Assembly: GCA_034440455.1 (NCBI GenBank)
Contig: JAWXCB010000018.1
Span: forward strand, 1 to 61,307
Direction: 5' to 3'
Source: JAWXCB01 sp034440455
GTDB lineage: Bacteria > Bacteroidota > Bacteroidia > Chitinophagales > CAIOSU01
DNA: 61,307 bases
Shown here in pieces: positions 41,463 through 51,227 of the stretch (its first letter is position 1; every line of letters begins with the position of its first letter). The position numbers and the translations under genes are program-made. The notes below the pieces were generated by a model that worked only from the letters and a program-made list of their open reading frames with translations, was not told where the DNA came from and did not search any database.

Positions 41463-43217
41463 ATGAAAAATCTTAGCGCATTTCAATTGATGGTTGCAAC
41501 ATGTGCAATCCTCGTCATCTTCAACGGCTGCACGGGCGGCAGCAAGAAAGAAAGAAAAAATGAAGTGGTGGTACATGAACTTTCAGACACTGACATGCTG
41601 AACCCGGTGAATTATCAGAGCGCGGATGCAGGCTACTACGCCCAAAAGCTATTTTCTACTTTAATGATTTATGACCCGAAAACACTTGAATTAATCCCCT
41701 ACCTCGCAGCAGCATTACCTACTGTTGAGGCAGATACGGTAACTAAGATTACAAAATATACTTACGAAATACGCGAAGGCGCGAAGTGGGACAACGGAAC
41801 GGATATTACTGCGAAGGATGCCGAGTTCAGTCTGAAAGTTTATAAATGCCCGATAGTGAACAACGAACAAAACAAGCCCTATTTTGAATCCATCTATGAA
41901 GTGATTACTTATCCCGAAAACCCACGCAAGTTTTCTGTTGTGTGCAACAAAATATATCACATCAACTATGAAATCTCAGGTGATTTCTTTTTCCTGCCTG
42001 CCTATATCTATGACTCTAAAGGATTGTTAGAAGAATTTCCATTGAAAGATTTCAGCGACAAGTATGACCAACTGGCGGAAAACCCCAAAGTCAAAGAGTT
42101 TGCTAATGAATTTAACTCAGACAAATTTCAGCGCGAAAAAGGATTTGTGATAGGAAGCGGAGCGTATGAATTTGACAGTTGGCAGCCGGGCGTGAAATTG
42201 GTTTTGAAAAGAAAAAAAGATTGGTGGGGTGAAAAATACAAAGGCGAGAATAAAGCATTTGACATCAATGTTGACGAATTGATTTATCAAACCATCAACG
42301 ACCAAACCGCTGCTCTGGTGGCGCTGAAAGGTTTGAAGATTGACGCGATGTACGGTATCAAAGCAAAGGATTGGGTTACGGATGTAACACAATCGGAAAA
42401 AATCAAAGAGCACTATCAGTTGTCAACTCCGCCCAGCATGGCATATACCTATATGGGGCTTAACATGCGCAATCCGAAATTTTCCGACAAGAATGTAAGA
42501 AAAGCAATGGCGCACCTTGTGGATGTAGATAAAATCATTAAGGTGGTGGGCTACGGATTAGGACAGCGCACGGTAGGCTTTGTGCATCCTTCCAAAAAAA
42601 TATTTTATAACGACACGATTAAGTTTTATGCGTTTGATGTTGCGAAAGCAAAACAACTGCTTGCCGATGCAGGATGGAAAGATAGCAACGGCAACGGCAC
42701 GATTGACAAAATGATTGATGGACAGTTGACCGAGTTCAATATCACTTTCACATACAACAGCGGCAACGATGCAAGACGCGATGCTGCTTTAATTTTCAAA
42801 GAATCTGCGCGTGAAGCGGGAATCAATGTAGATGTAGTACCACAAGAGTGGAGTATTTATATTCAAAATCAGAAGAACCACAATTTTGAAATGTATTATG
42901 GCGCATGGATTAGCAGCGTGGGCGAAAGCGACCCCAAGCAAATTTTCCATACCGAAAGTATCAATGGCGGCAGCAACTACTGTTATTTTGGAAATGCTGA
43001 AAGCGATGCGGTGATTGAAGCGTTGCGCACTGAGTTGGACAAAGACAAAAGAGCAGCGCACTACAAAAAATTGCAAGCGATTATTCACGAAGAAGTGCCG
43101 TACATTCACCTTTCTGCGCCACAGGAAAGAATCGCAATCAGCAAGCGTTTCCAGCCTTATGAAACTTCCCCGCTGCGTCCCGGATTTTTTGAGGAAACAT
43201 TCAAACTGGCTGAGTAA
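41463..43217 (+). CDS. Oligopeptide/dipeptide-type ABC substrate-binding lipoprotein
   Basis: 584 residues, ATG at 41463. Lipobox around IFNGC (Cys23) and the SBP family 5 architecture: ELSDTDMLNPVNYQSADAGYYAQKLFSTLMIYDPKTL, YEIREGAKWDNGTDITAKDAEFSLKVYK, VIGSGAYEFDSWQPGVKLVLKRKKDWW and AYTYMGLNMRNPKFSDKNVRKAMAHLVD. It is the binding component for peptides or related solutes. A TATTTTTG promoter-like box lies at 41419-41426. The permease genes follow at 32 bp, forming a three-gene operon. Confidence 0.93.
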   Translation: MKNLSAFQLMVATCAILVIFNGCTGGSKKERKNEVVVHELSDTDMLNPVNYQSADAGYYAQKLFSTLMIYDPKTLELIPYLAAALPTVEADTVTKITKYTYEIREGAKWDNGTDITAKDAEFSLKVYKCPIVNNEQNKPYFESIYEVITYPENPRKFSVVCNKIYHINYEISGDFFFLPAYIYDSKGLLEEFPLKDFSDKYDQLAENPKVKEFANEFNSDKFQREKGFVIGSGAYEFDSWQPGVKLVLKRKKDWWGEKYKGENKAFDINVDELIYQTINDQTAALVALKGLKIDAMYGIKAKDWVTDVTQSEKIKEHYQLSTPPSMAYTYMGLNMRNPKFSDKNVRKAMAHLVDVDKIIKVVGYGLGQRTVGFVHPSKKIFYNDTIKFYAFDVAKAKQLLADAGWKDSNGNGTIDKMIDGQLTEFNITFTYNSGNDARRDAALIFKESAREAGINVDVVPQEWSIYIQNQKNHNFEMYYGAWISSVGESDPKQIFHTESINGGSNYCYFGNAESDAVIEALRTELDKDKRAAHYKKLQAIIHEEVPYIHLSAPQERIAISKRFQPYETSPLRPGFFEETFKLAE

Positions 43218-43249
43218 TTTTTTCTCAATCGGAACAGAGATAGCAAGCA

Positions 43250-44722
43250 ATGCTGACATACGTTTTAAAACGGGTTCTTTTTTTCGTTCCTACCATTTTT
43301 GCTATTTCGCTGCTTACATTCATCTTAATGTCGAGCGCGCCCGGTGACCCTGCCGAACTGATGCTGAATCGCGCGGTGGGCGGTGATGGCGGACAAGCGT
43401 CAGATAAACTTGCCGGTGACAAAGCTTACAACATGTTGCGCAAACGGCTCGGACTTGACCTTCCGCTGTTTTATTTTTCTTTTTCAAATCTTGCTTCGGC
43501 TGACTCGTTGCATAAGATTTCAAAAATTGACCATCGCAAAACACTCGACCGACTCACCAACGATTATGGCAACTGGAAAGAAATTGAAGCCTATTATCAC
43601 AGCGCTAAAAAATTAGAACTGACGATTCTTGATATTCCGAAAGACAGTTCGACAACATCAGCATTAATCACCCTGCGCAATGCGGTGAATAATCTTTATC
43701 TAAGTCCAAACGATAAAGTGATTCGTTCTTCATTTGCAGAAATGGAGCAACAAGTCGGCAAAAATTCACAACTGGCTGCGGCATCGCCCGCGCTGAATGC
43801 TACGGTTGACGCATATGAAACGGTGCGGCAGTCGCCCACAACGTGGAAAAATTATATTCCCGCTGTGCATCTCAACGGAACAAAAAATCAATATCATCGC
43901 TGGCTGCTTGGCGATGCGCCCTGGTTTTCGGCAAGCGATGATAAAATGCTTTCAAAAGGATTTGTTCGCGGTGATTTTGGCACTTCTTATTTTGCGAAAC
44001 GTCCGGTAAGTACACTGGTGTGGGAAAGCATCGGCTACACCATGACTATCAGTTTAATCGCCATCCTGATTACCTATTTGATTTCTATTCCGCTTGGCGT
44101 TTTTACCGCAGTAAAAAAAGGCACCACTATAGACCAGACACTTTCGACAGGACTTTTTGTGTTGTATTCCATGCCCAGTTTCTGGATTGGAACGATGATG
44201 ATTATTTTCTTAGGCGGTGGCGATTTTCTTGATTGGTTTCCACCAACAGGCGTTGCAGATGTTGATGCTGACGACCCGTTTTTCACAAGACTGAGTATGC
44301 AGGCTGCGCATCTTACGATGCCGCTTATTTGCTGGACGTATGGCTCGTTTGCCTACCTGTCACGGCAAATGCGTGGCGGCATGTTGGGCGTGTTGCGTCA
44401 GGATTACATCCGCACTGCGCGTTCAAAAGGGCTGAACGAGAGCGCAGTAGTATGGAAGCATGCGTTCAGAAATTCATTACTGCCGGTTATCACGATTTTC
44501 TCGTCTGTGTTTCCTGCAATGATTGGCGGCTCGGTAGTGCTGGAATATATTTTCACCATTCCTGGAATGGGCGGATTAGGATTTCATTCTGTCTTGAGAA
44601 GAGATTATCCGGTTGTGCTTACGGTAACAATGTTTTCTACAATCCTGACCCTGGTGGGATATTTAATATCGGACATTCTCTATGCGGTGGTTGACCCGCG
44701 CATTTCTTATTCAAAAAAATGA
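43250..44722 (+). CDS. ABC transporter permease, DppB/OppB-like, with a large insertion
   Basis: 490 residues, ATG at 43250. Helix 1 is at about 9-27 (LFFVPTIFAISLLTFILMS), followed by the family APGDPAELMLNRAVGG. The next roughly 180 residues (about 65-240) are a soluble, helical insertion not found in standard DppB proteins of about 310-340 residues. The core then resumes with RGDFGTSYFAKRPVSTLVWESIGYTM and the membrane helices. The ATPase-coupling EAA loop is RQDYIRTARSKGLNESAVVWKHAFRNSLLP. The periplasmic insertion may contact the binding protein. Confidence 0.92.
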   Translation: MLTYVLKRVLFFVPTIFAISLLTFILMSSAPGDPAELMLNRAVGGDGGQASDKLAGDKAYNMLRKRLGLDLPLFYFSFSNLASADSLHKISKIDHRKTLDRLTNDYGNWKEIEAYYHSAKKLELTILDIPKDSSTTSALITLRNAVNNLYLSPNDKVIRSSFAEMEQQVGKNSQLAAASPALNATVDAYETVRQSPTTWKNYIPAVHLNGTKNQYHRWLLGDAPWFSASDDKMLSKGFVRGDFGTSYFAKRPVSTLVWESIGYTMTISLIAILITYLISIPLGVFTAVKKGTTIDQTLSTGLFVLYSMPSFWIGTMMIIFLGGGDFLDWFPPTGVADVDADDPFFTRLSMQAAHLTMPLICWTYGSFAYLSRQMRGGMLGVLRQDYIRTARSKGLNESAVVWKHAFRNSLLPVITIFSSVFPAMIGGSVVLEYIFTIPGMGGLGFHSVLRRDYPVVLTVTMFSTILTLVGYLISDILYAVVDPRISYSKK

Positions 44723-46008
44723 GCGCAGTAAAAACGGATAGCAACCAGAGCTACTGGGTGGGCGTGAAGCGGCAGTTTCGCAAGAAAAAAGTTGCGCTGT
44801 TTTCTTTTTACATCGCATGTATGTTGGGATTGGTGGCATTGCTTGCCCCGTTTTTGGCGAATGAAAAACCGATTGTGTGCAAGTATGAGGGGAACATTTA
44901 TTTCCCTGTATTTAAGCAAATAGGCGTTGATTTCGGCATGGGCAAGTTTCCGCAGGAATTGCTGAATGTGAAATGGAAAAAACTGAATTATGATTTCGCC
45001 ATCTGGCCCCCTGTTCCTTATTTACCGTTAAATCAGGATGACAATAACACACAGTCGGTCAGTCCGTTTGCAGAGCAGAATGTGCCGTCAGCAAAATGGA
45101 AACACTGGTTTGGAACAGATGAACTGGGGCGCGATGTTTTATCAGGTATGATTCACGGAACGCGCATTGCATTTACCGTTGGAATTGTTTCCATGTTTAT
45201 TGCGACCATACTCGGAATATTATTCGGCTCGCTTGCCGGATTTTTTGGCGATGAAAATTTCCGTATGTCGCGCGGCAGAATGTGGTTGAATATTCTGTTT
45301 TTCTTCATCGCTATTTTTTACGCTTACGGAACACGCTCTTATATTTTATCCGATGCGCTCTCTGAATCGTTTGCAGGATTTTTGTTACAGATGCTTATCA
45401 GCATTTTTATTTTTATTGCTGTAATGGGCATTGCCAATCTGATTGCTCTTCCGCTCAAAAAAATTCCCTACCTGAAACAACACGTAGGCTTCCCGATGGA
45501 CATGACCATTTCGCGCAGCATGGAAATCTTAGTTTGTATTCCTACTTTCTTTCTGATTCTGTTGGTGCTGGCAACGGTGAAGAAGCCGAACATCTACATC
45601 ATCATGGTGATTATCGGGCTTACCTCGTGGACAGGCATCGCGCGTTATATCCGCGCGGAGTTGCTGAAGGTGCGCTCATTAGAATATATTGAAGCTGCGC
45701 AATCGCTGGGATTTTCCAAAGCGAGAATACTGTTGAAACACGCTATTCCTAATGCGCTCTCGCCCGTGCTGATTGCCATCGCATTTGGTATTGCATCCGC
45801 TATTCTCATTGAATCATCACTCTCTTTTCTGGGTTTTGGCAGTGGCGACACCGTGACGTGGGGCGCGTTGCTTTCTTCAGCTCGCCAATCATCGCAAGCG
45901 TGGTGGCTGGCGATTTTCCCCGGTTTCGCAATTTTCATCACCGTTACCGTTTTCAACCTCATCGGTGACGGGCTTACCGATGCGATGGATCCGAGACTGA
46001 AATCGTAG
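44719..46008 (+). CDS. ABC transporter permease, DppC/OppC-like
   Basis: 429 residues, ATGA overlap with the previous gene. The N-terminal helix (VALFSFYIACMLGLVALLAPFLA) is followed by a periplasmic stretch, then FGTDELGRDVLSGMIHGTRIAFTVGI, the family signature. An extra segment with two helices (about 190-240) makes it longer than usual. The EAA loop is VRSLEYIEAAQSLGFSKARILLKHAIPNALSPVLI, and ESSLSFLGFGSGDTVTWGALLS is also typical. No ATPase gene follows in the window, so the nucleotide-binding subunits must be encoded elsewhere. Confidence 0.93.
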   Translation: MSAVKTDSNQSYWVGVKRQFRKKKVALFSFYIACMLGLVALLAPFLANEKPIVCKYEGNIYFPVFKQIGVDFGMGKFPQELLNVKWKKLNYDFAIWPPVPYLPLNQDDNNTQSVSPFAEQNVPSAKWKHWFGTDELGRDVLSGMIHGTRIAFTVGIVSMFIATILGILFGSLAGFFGDENFRMSRGRMWLNILFFFIAIFYAYGTRSYILSDALSESFAGFLLQMLISIFIFIAVMGIANLIALPLKKIPYLKQHVGFPMDMTISRSMEILVCIPTFFLILLVLATVKKPNIYIIMVIIGLTSWTGIARYIRAELLKVRSLEYIEAAQSLGFSKARILLKHAIPNALSPVLIAIAFGIASAILIESSLSFLGFGSGDTVTWGALLSSARQSSQAWWLAIFPGFAIFITVTVFNLIGDGLTDAMDPRLKS

Positions 46009-46090
46009 TTTTTTGTCCTCCTGATTGTATCTCTGAGTTAGATTTATTATTAACTTCAATGGACTAACAAATACCTTTGAAGTTCAATCC

Positions 46091-48607
46091 ATGTATCTTT
46101 TAAAACGAGTGTTGTTGGCTGTATTATTGTTATTGACTTGTGGTCAACTTTCTGGGCAGTGTCCTTTGCCTTCTACATCCAATGCAATATTCATTGTAAA
46201 TCCAAGTGAATTACCGTGTATTCAGCGTAGTAATTATTATCACGAATTTTTTAGTGTTTATGGTTCTTCTTTGGCAAACTTTATTACCTCATCTCTATCC
46301 GTTGACAGCGTAGTCGGACTTCCTGATGGTATTACCTACCAAGTTACACAGCAATCGTCCAGCCTGAGTTGTATTGAACTTACAGGAGTCACCTTTGATT
46401 CGATACAAACATATTCAGTTGAGATATACGGTAATTTTCAGCTTCACTCCTTTACAAATGGAACGGTATTTAACCAAACAGGTAAAATGAGTGATATCTG
46501 CATCGGTATTCCCTTTGCGATATACCCAGGTAACCCGTGTTCAGTTCTACCCAAAGTACAGGTAATTAACCCGGGCGATACCTGTTGTTCGCTTTCTTCT
46601 CAATACAACAGGATAAGCGGAGCTACTTACTTAGATGTGAATGTCAATGGGATATTTGATTCTGCTGATTATCCGATGGGCTATCAACAAATTTTGATTG
46701 ATTCAAATCTCGTTTTTAGCAACAGCAACGGGGAATTTGAATACGAGACGGGAACAGGAAACTATGCTGTTTCAATGAATCCCCCGCTAAATTTTTCACT
46801 CACAAATAATCCCTCATCTTACTCTATATCTATCATAGATACATGCAGCGCCACTTTTACCGATTATGATTTTGGTTTAACGGCAGATACTTCTATTGAC
46901 GATGCAAGCATCAATCTTATCATCGGACCTGCAAGACCGGGGTTTCAGGTATCTCATTATTTGAGCTATAAAAATATCGGAACAACCGTTTTAAGCGACA
47001 CAATCATACTTGCTTATGATACTGCTCTTACTTTTCTTTACGCTTCGCAGCCATTCATTAGTCATCTTGGTAATGAATTGAAATGGACATATTCCGCTCT
47101 CACTCCAGGGAGCATAAAAGATATACGCATATATTTTCAACTTCCTGCCAATATTGCTCTTTTAAATGACACTTTATTTGCAGTCGCTTCAATTGGACCT
47201 GTTGACAATACCCTCATCAACAACATTAGCGCAACTTCACGAGTCATCTCTGGTTCTTTCGACCCGAATAATAAAATTCTTGAACCGGAAACTTGGAATT
47301 CAGGAATGCGACCGGAACATAACATGCGCTATACTATCAACTTTCAAAATACAGGCACAGACACTGCTTTTATCGTTGAGGTAAGAGATACGCTATCGGA
47401 GCATCTTGATATTTCCACATTCGAACCAGTTGCTCAAAGTCATGCAGGAACACTTGTTCTTAAGGACGAAAGAATTCTCATTTGGACTTTCTATAACATT
47501 CTGCTTCCAGATAGTCATACAAACGAACCCGCCAGCCATGGGTTTATTCAGTTCGATATTCAACCGCAGGCTCAATCACCGCATGGTTTGGTGATTGAAA
47601 ATCGCGCTGCAATTTATTTTGATTACAACCCACCAATTATTACGGGAATGACAAGAGGGGTAATTTCACTGATTGACACCAGTTGTTTTGTGCAATTACC
47701 TGATACGCTCGCAGGTTGTGTGGGGCAATACCTTGAACTAAAAACAGTTGGAGGCATGAACCCGATCTGGAGCGATGGTCAAGCCGGAGATTCTATTTCT
47801 ATAACAATAACAGCGGACGCTCTTTATTCTGTATTCACTTCAAGTGGAAATTGTATTGACTCGGCATCCGTTTTTGTAAAAGCACATTCGCTTCCTGTTG
47901 CAAGTATTCTGATTGACGGAATATACGAAATCTGCACCGGAGATACGCTTTCTCTGACTGCGGCAGGTGGAATTAGTTATTTATGGAATAATGGAGAAAG
48001 CACGTCAACTATACAAATTCATGATGCTGCGGATTACACAGTAACCGTATTAAATAGTATAGGCTGTACTGACACGGCAGTTATTTCTATTTCAGCAGCA
48101 GGCAATTATCCGGTTGCCGATTTTGATTTTTTGATAAAAAATGATTCTGTGCAATTTGAGAACCAGAGTGCTGATGGCATTGCCTATCAATGGAATCTGG
48201 GTAACGGGGAAATTACAAATGAAGTTTCTCCCAACCATATTTTTTCATACCCCGGCACATTTGAAGTTTGCCTAGTGGTTAATAATTACTGCGGTGTTGA
48301 CAGCGTATGTAAAATGATTACGGTAGTTGGCGATACCGCTGACGTAAGTGCAACTTTTCTTGAGAAGGAAAGCAATAGGGTTGCCGTTTTCCCAAACCCT
48401 GCAGATGAAATCATTCATGTCTCATGTCTCACATCTAATATCTCACGTCTCATTCTCACTGACATCAGCGGTAGATTAATTCTGCAAACAACGCAAACTG
48501 AAATCAGCATCACCCATCTTGCAAGCGGATTATATTTTGTGAGGATAGAGTTGACTAATGGAAGCAGCATCGTGCGCAAAATCGTAATGCGCAACCGGAA
48601 ATCGTAA
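46091..48607 (+). CDS. Secreted repeat/PKD protein with T9SS sorting domain
   Basis: 838 residues, ATG at 46091, with a TACCTTTG box at 46072-46079. Signal peptide about 1-23. A B-type segment (ISGATYLDVNVNGIFDSADYPM, SNSNGEFEYETGTGNYAVSM) is followed by a DUF11-like domain with the characteristic SGSFDPNNKILEP and MRYTINFQNTGTDTAFIVEVRDTLSEHLD. Then two small Ig-like modules, a PKD domain (YQWNLGNGE, HIFSYPGTFEVCLVV) and a type A sorting domain (VAVFPNPADEII to the end). Probably a cell-surface or biofilm structural protein. Confidence 0.85.
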   Translation: MYLLKRVLLAVLLLLTCGQLSGQCPLPSTSNAIFIVNPSELPCIQRSNYYHEFFSVYGSSLANFITSSLSVDSVVGLPDGITYQVTQQSSSLSCIELTGVTFDSIQTYSVEIYGNFQLHSFTNGTVFNQTGKMSDICIGIPFAIYPGNPCSVLPKVQVINPGDTCCSLSSQYNRISGATYLDVNVNGIFDSADYPMGYQQILIDSNLVFSNSNGEFEYETGTGNYAVSMNPPLNFSLTNNPSSYSISIIDTCSATFTDYDFGLTADTSIDDASINLIIGPARPGFQVSHYLSYKNIGTTVLSDTIILAYDTALTFLYASQPFISHLGNELKWTYSALTPGSIKDIRIYFQLPANIALLNDTLFAVASIGPVDNTLINNISATSRVISGSFDPNNKILEPETWNSGMRPEHNMRYTINFQNTGTDTAFIVEVRDTLSEHLDISTFEPVAQSHAGTLVLKDERILIWTFYNILLPDSHTNEPASHGFIQFDIQPQAQSPHGLVIENRAAIYFDYNPPIITGMTRGVISLIDTSCFVQLPDTLAGCVGQYLELKTVGGMNPIWSDGQAGDSISITITADALYSVFTSSGNCIDSASVFVKAHSLPVASILIDGIYEICTGDTLSLTAAGGISYLWNNGESTSTIQIHDAADYTVTVLNSIGCTDTAVISISAAGNYPVADFDFLIKNDSVQFENQSADGIAYQWNLGNGEITNEVSPNHIFSYPGTFEVCLVVNNYCGVDSVCKMITVVGDTADVSATFLEKESNRVAVFPNPADEIIHVSCLTSNISRLILTDISGRLILQTTQTEISITHLASGLYFVRIELTNGSSIVRKIVMRNRKS
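48416..48454. repeat. Tandem TCTCA-type repeat inside the T9SS domain
   Basis: CATGTCTCATGTCTCACATC followed by TAATATCTCACGTCTC: four degenerate GTCTCAcATCTcA units. It encodes HVSCLTSNISRL within the sorting domain, in frame, so it seems to have entered the gene without breaking it. Confidence 0.5.
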
Positions 48608-48626
48608 TTAGTTTTAACTTGCGCGA

Positions 48627-50144
48627 GTGAAAATTTTCAGTTCTCAGTCGTCAGCCGTCAGCCGTCAGTTTGTAAACTGTAAACTGAAAACTGTAAACAT
48701 TTTTTTTGTCTGCCTGCTGCTCCTGCCTGTTGCTGCTGTCACTCAAACCATCTCCTATTCCATCCCCAAAAAACTTTCTTCTAAAACGCCCGATTTCAGA
48801 ATTCTCGGAAAAAATAAAGAAGGCGTGTTGGTATATAAATATGGCAAAGAGCATGTGATTGAGGCATACAGCGGCAGCCTGAATGTGCGCTGGTCGAAAA
48901 CGATTGTATTCAAGCGCACCGTTACCGATGTGCGCAGAATGGTGATCTATCCTGAAAAAACGCTCGCCTTTTATTTGTCGGCTGATAAAGGACCAACAGT
49001 TCTTTATGCTGAAAAATGGAACAGCAAATTTCAGGGCGAGTCAGATGCGATTGCGCTCGACACCATCAGGACTGACAAGTTTGAAGTGGAATCATTAGTG
49101 CGCGTTGCACCTTCACAAAACCAATCAAAAATTGTAAGCTACTATCCCGTGTTTACTTCGGGCGATGAACCTGATTATCTGCGCATGGCGCTGACGGATG
49201 CCGATTTAAATCTGCTTACGAAAAAAAATATTCCGCTGGAAGAAAACGGGCGCGCGCTGAAGTTGCGCAAAGTGTTTCCTGACAACACGGGCAATGTGTT
49301 TGTGCTGCTCGAAGATGAAACCAAGCAAAAGAAAAAAAACGCCACGACAGACGCTTTTACCGTGCAGATGGTGGAAGCCGCAACGAATACAGTGCGCAAA
49401 ATTGACTTCAACTTTCATCGTCCTGTTTTTAAAAAGCTCTATCTCGAAACAGACAATGTGAATCGCACACTGATCGCCACAGGGTTATACACCGATGATA
49501 CCGGAGAAGAAGCGCAGGGCTATTTCTACACGGTGTATCACCTTGACAGCAACCGCGTAACCGCAAATCAGTACGTGAAATTTTCTTCTGAAATTATTTT
49601 TGAAATCACCGGAAAAGACACGTCAAAAAACGTGAGCGGATTCTACTCGTTTGAAGTGTATGACCTTGTGTTGCGTTTTGACGGGGGCGCAATTATCGTT
49701 GCCGAGTCGCGCTTCGATACGGAAGAAAGCATACAAGTGCCTTCGTTCACCCCTACCATCGGTCCCAGTTTTCGCACCATCAGCATTTCGTATTACAATG
49801 ATATTCTGCTGATTTCGGTGAAGCCTGACGGCACGCTCGAATGGAGCCAAGTGCTAAAGAAGAAACAGATTTCAGAAGATGATGATGGCTTCTTTTCCTC
49901 TTACATGATGGGAACAGGCGCGGACAAACTGCATTTCATTTACAACGAAGAAATCTATCACAAAACCAGCGTGTCGGATTATGCGGTGAACAGGCGGGGG
50001 GAATTTGAACGGAAGTACATGCTGAATGCCGGTGATAAAAATGTGATGCTCACGCCAAAGTTGGGCAGGCAGATTTCGTCCAATGAGGTGGTGATTCCAA
50101 GCTACAAACGCAGTTACCTGAGTTTTGTAAAGTTCACTTATTGA
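48627..50144 (+). CDS. Secreted protein of unknown function
   Basis: 505 residues, GTG start at 48627. The hydrophobic export helix sits late, at about 25-39 (IFFVCLLLLPVAAVTQ), because the preceding 23 residues (SSQSSAVSRQFVNCKLKTVN) come from an interspersed repeat. The mature part is soluble, beta-rich with charged loops (RILGKNKEGVLVYKYGKEHVIEAYSGSLNVRWSK, GGAIIVAESRFDTEESIQVPSF), possibly a propeller. No family or active site recognised. The downstream membrane gene starts 7 bases after the stop. Confidence 0.8.
   Translation: MKIFSSQSSAVSRQFVNCKLKTVNIFFVCLLLLPVAAVTQTISYSIPKKLSSKTPDFRILGKNKEGVLVYKYGKEHVIEAYSGSLNVRWSKTIVFKRTVTDVRRMVIYPEKTLAFYLSADKGPTVLYAEKWNSKFQGESDAIALDTIRTDKFEVESLVRVAPSQNQSKIVSYYPVFTSGDEPDYLRMALTDADLNLLTKKNIPLEENGRALKLRKVFPDNTGNVFVLLEDETKQKKKNATTDAFTVQMVEAATNTVRKIDFNFHRPVFKKLYLETDNVNRTLIATGLYTDDTGEEAQGYFYTVYHLDSNRVTANQYVKFSSEIIFEITGKDTSKNVSGFYSFEVYDLVLRFDGGAIIVAESRFDTEESIQVPSFTPTIGPSFRTISISYYNDILLISVKPDGTLEWSQVLKKKQISEDDDGFFSSYMMGTGADKLHFIYNEEIYHKTSVSDYAVNRRGEFERKYMLNAGDKNVMLTPKLGRQISSNEVVIPSYKRSYLSFVKFTY
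48636..48698. repeat. Tandem TCAGYCG/GTAAACT repeat at the 5' end of a gene
   Basis: TCAGTCG, TCAGCCG and TCAGCCG units followed by GTAAACT, GTAAACT, GAAAACT and GTAAAC. Repeats of this wording are common in environmental bacterial genomes (from memory). Here the copy lies between the GTG start and the signal helix, extending the signal peptide's N-region. Confidence 0.6.
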
Positions 50145-50151
50145 AACGCCT

Positions 50152-51141
50152 GTGATTCGCTTTTTCAACGTAAATAATCCTTCCGTAATCGTCTTTGTGT
50201 TTTTCTATGTGCTGCTGTTAAACAGCGCGTTATTTTTTTCTTCAGGGTTGTTTCCTGTTGCCGCAACTCACGCACCTTTTTCCAATTTATTTTTTTCACT
50301 CACCGGCTTTTTGTTTGGCAATAATCATTACGTGCTTTCGCTGCTTTCCATTGTGCTTGTATTTGCGCAATCGCTTATGATGAATAACCTTGTAAACAAC
50401 GCCAAAGTGTTTACCAACGGCACGTATGTTCCCGCGATTATCTATGCGCTGCTCGCAAGTTTGTTTACTGAATTTCTTTTCCTCACTCCTGTTTTGCTCG
50501 CCACGCTTTTCCTGATTCTGGCAATCGGCAAGGCGCTGAAGCTCTATAAGCAGCATCACGCGATAGGCGACATCTACGATATGAGTTTTCTCATTGGCAT
50601 CGCATCGCTTTTTTACATGCCGTTTGCGCTGCTGCTGCTGCTGGTGTTTGTTTCGCTCGCGGTGATGCGCTCATTCAACTGGCGCGAATGGGTGGCGGGG
50701 TTGCTCGGTTTTTTCTCCATTTATTTTTTAACGGGAACCTGGTTTTTCCTCACTGACGGGCTGAAGGAATTTCTTCAACAGCATTTATTTCCGCCAGTGG
50801 CACAGGGAGTTGCCATTGATGTGCGATTGGGTTTGTATGTTGTTGGAATTCTGACCGCTGTTTTAGTGGTTGCCGCCTCTTTCATCTTTCTGCTGAATTT
50901 TTTGAAAAGTACAATTCACACACGCAAATTCTTAACGCTGATGGGCTGGACAATCATGCTGCTGCCGCTTTCCGCCTTGCTTGGAAACGGTCTTACACTC
51001 AATCATTTTGTGGCATTAAGCGTACCTTTGTGCCTCCTTATCAGCTACCTGTTTTTGACGCTTAGAAAAGTGCGGATAGCTAACGCACTGCACTTATTGT
51101 GGCTGATTGCGGTGTTGTTTTTTCAGTATTATCATAAATGA
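50152..51141 (+). CDS. Multi-pass membrane protein, DUF6427-like
   Basis: 329 residues, GTG at 50152. Starts MIRFFNVNNPSVIVFVFFYVLLLN, a beginning I associate with the Bacteroidota DUF6427 family, and contains about nine hydrophobic helices with little soluble sequence (for example FLFLTPVLLATLFLILAIGKALKLYK and FMPFALLLLLVFVSLAVMRSFNWREWVAGLLGFF). Function unknown. Tight spacing suggests co-transcription with the preceding secreted protein. Confidence 0.7.
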   Translation: MIRFFNVNNPSVIVFVFFYVLLLNSALFFSSGLFPVAATHAPFSNLFFSLTGFLFGNNHYVLSLLSIVLVFAQSLMMNNLVNNAKVFTNGTYVPAIIYALLASLFTEFLFLTPVLLATLFLILAIGKALKLYKQHHAIGDIYDMSFLIGIASLFYMPFALLLLLVFVSLAVMRSFNWREWVAGLLGFFSIYFLTGTWFFLTDGLKEFLQQHLFPPVAQGVAIDVRLGLYVVGILTAVLVVAASFIFLLNFLKSTIHTRKFLTLMGWTIMLLPLSALLGNGLTLNHFVALSVPLCLLISYLFLTLRKVRIANALHLLWLIAVLFFQYYHK

Positions 51142-51152
51142 TTAAAACCAGA

Positions 51153-51214
51153 AACCGCTAAGACGCAAAGACTCGAGGATAATTATTCTTAGCGTCTCCG
51201 CGCCTTTGTGGTGA
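51153..51214. repeat. Palindromic interspersed repeat, family D
   Basis: AACCGCTAAGACGCAAAGA and, inverted, TCTTAGCGTCTCCGCGCC TTTGTGGT around a 10-base centre. It fills the gap before purQ. Related in wording to 17581-17695. Confidence 0.65.
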
Positions 51215-51227
51215 AAAATTCAGAACA

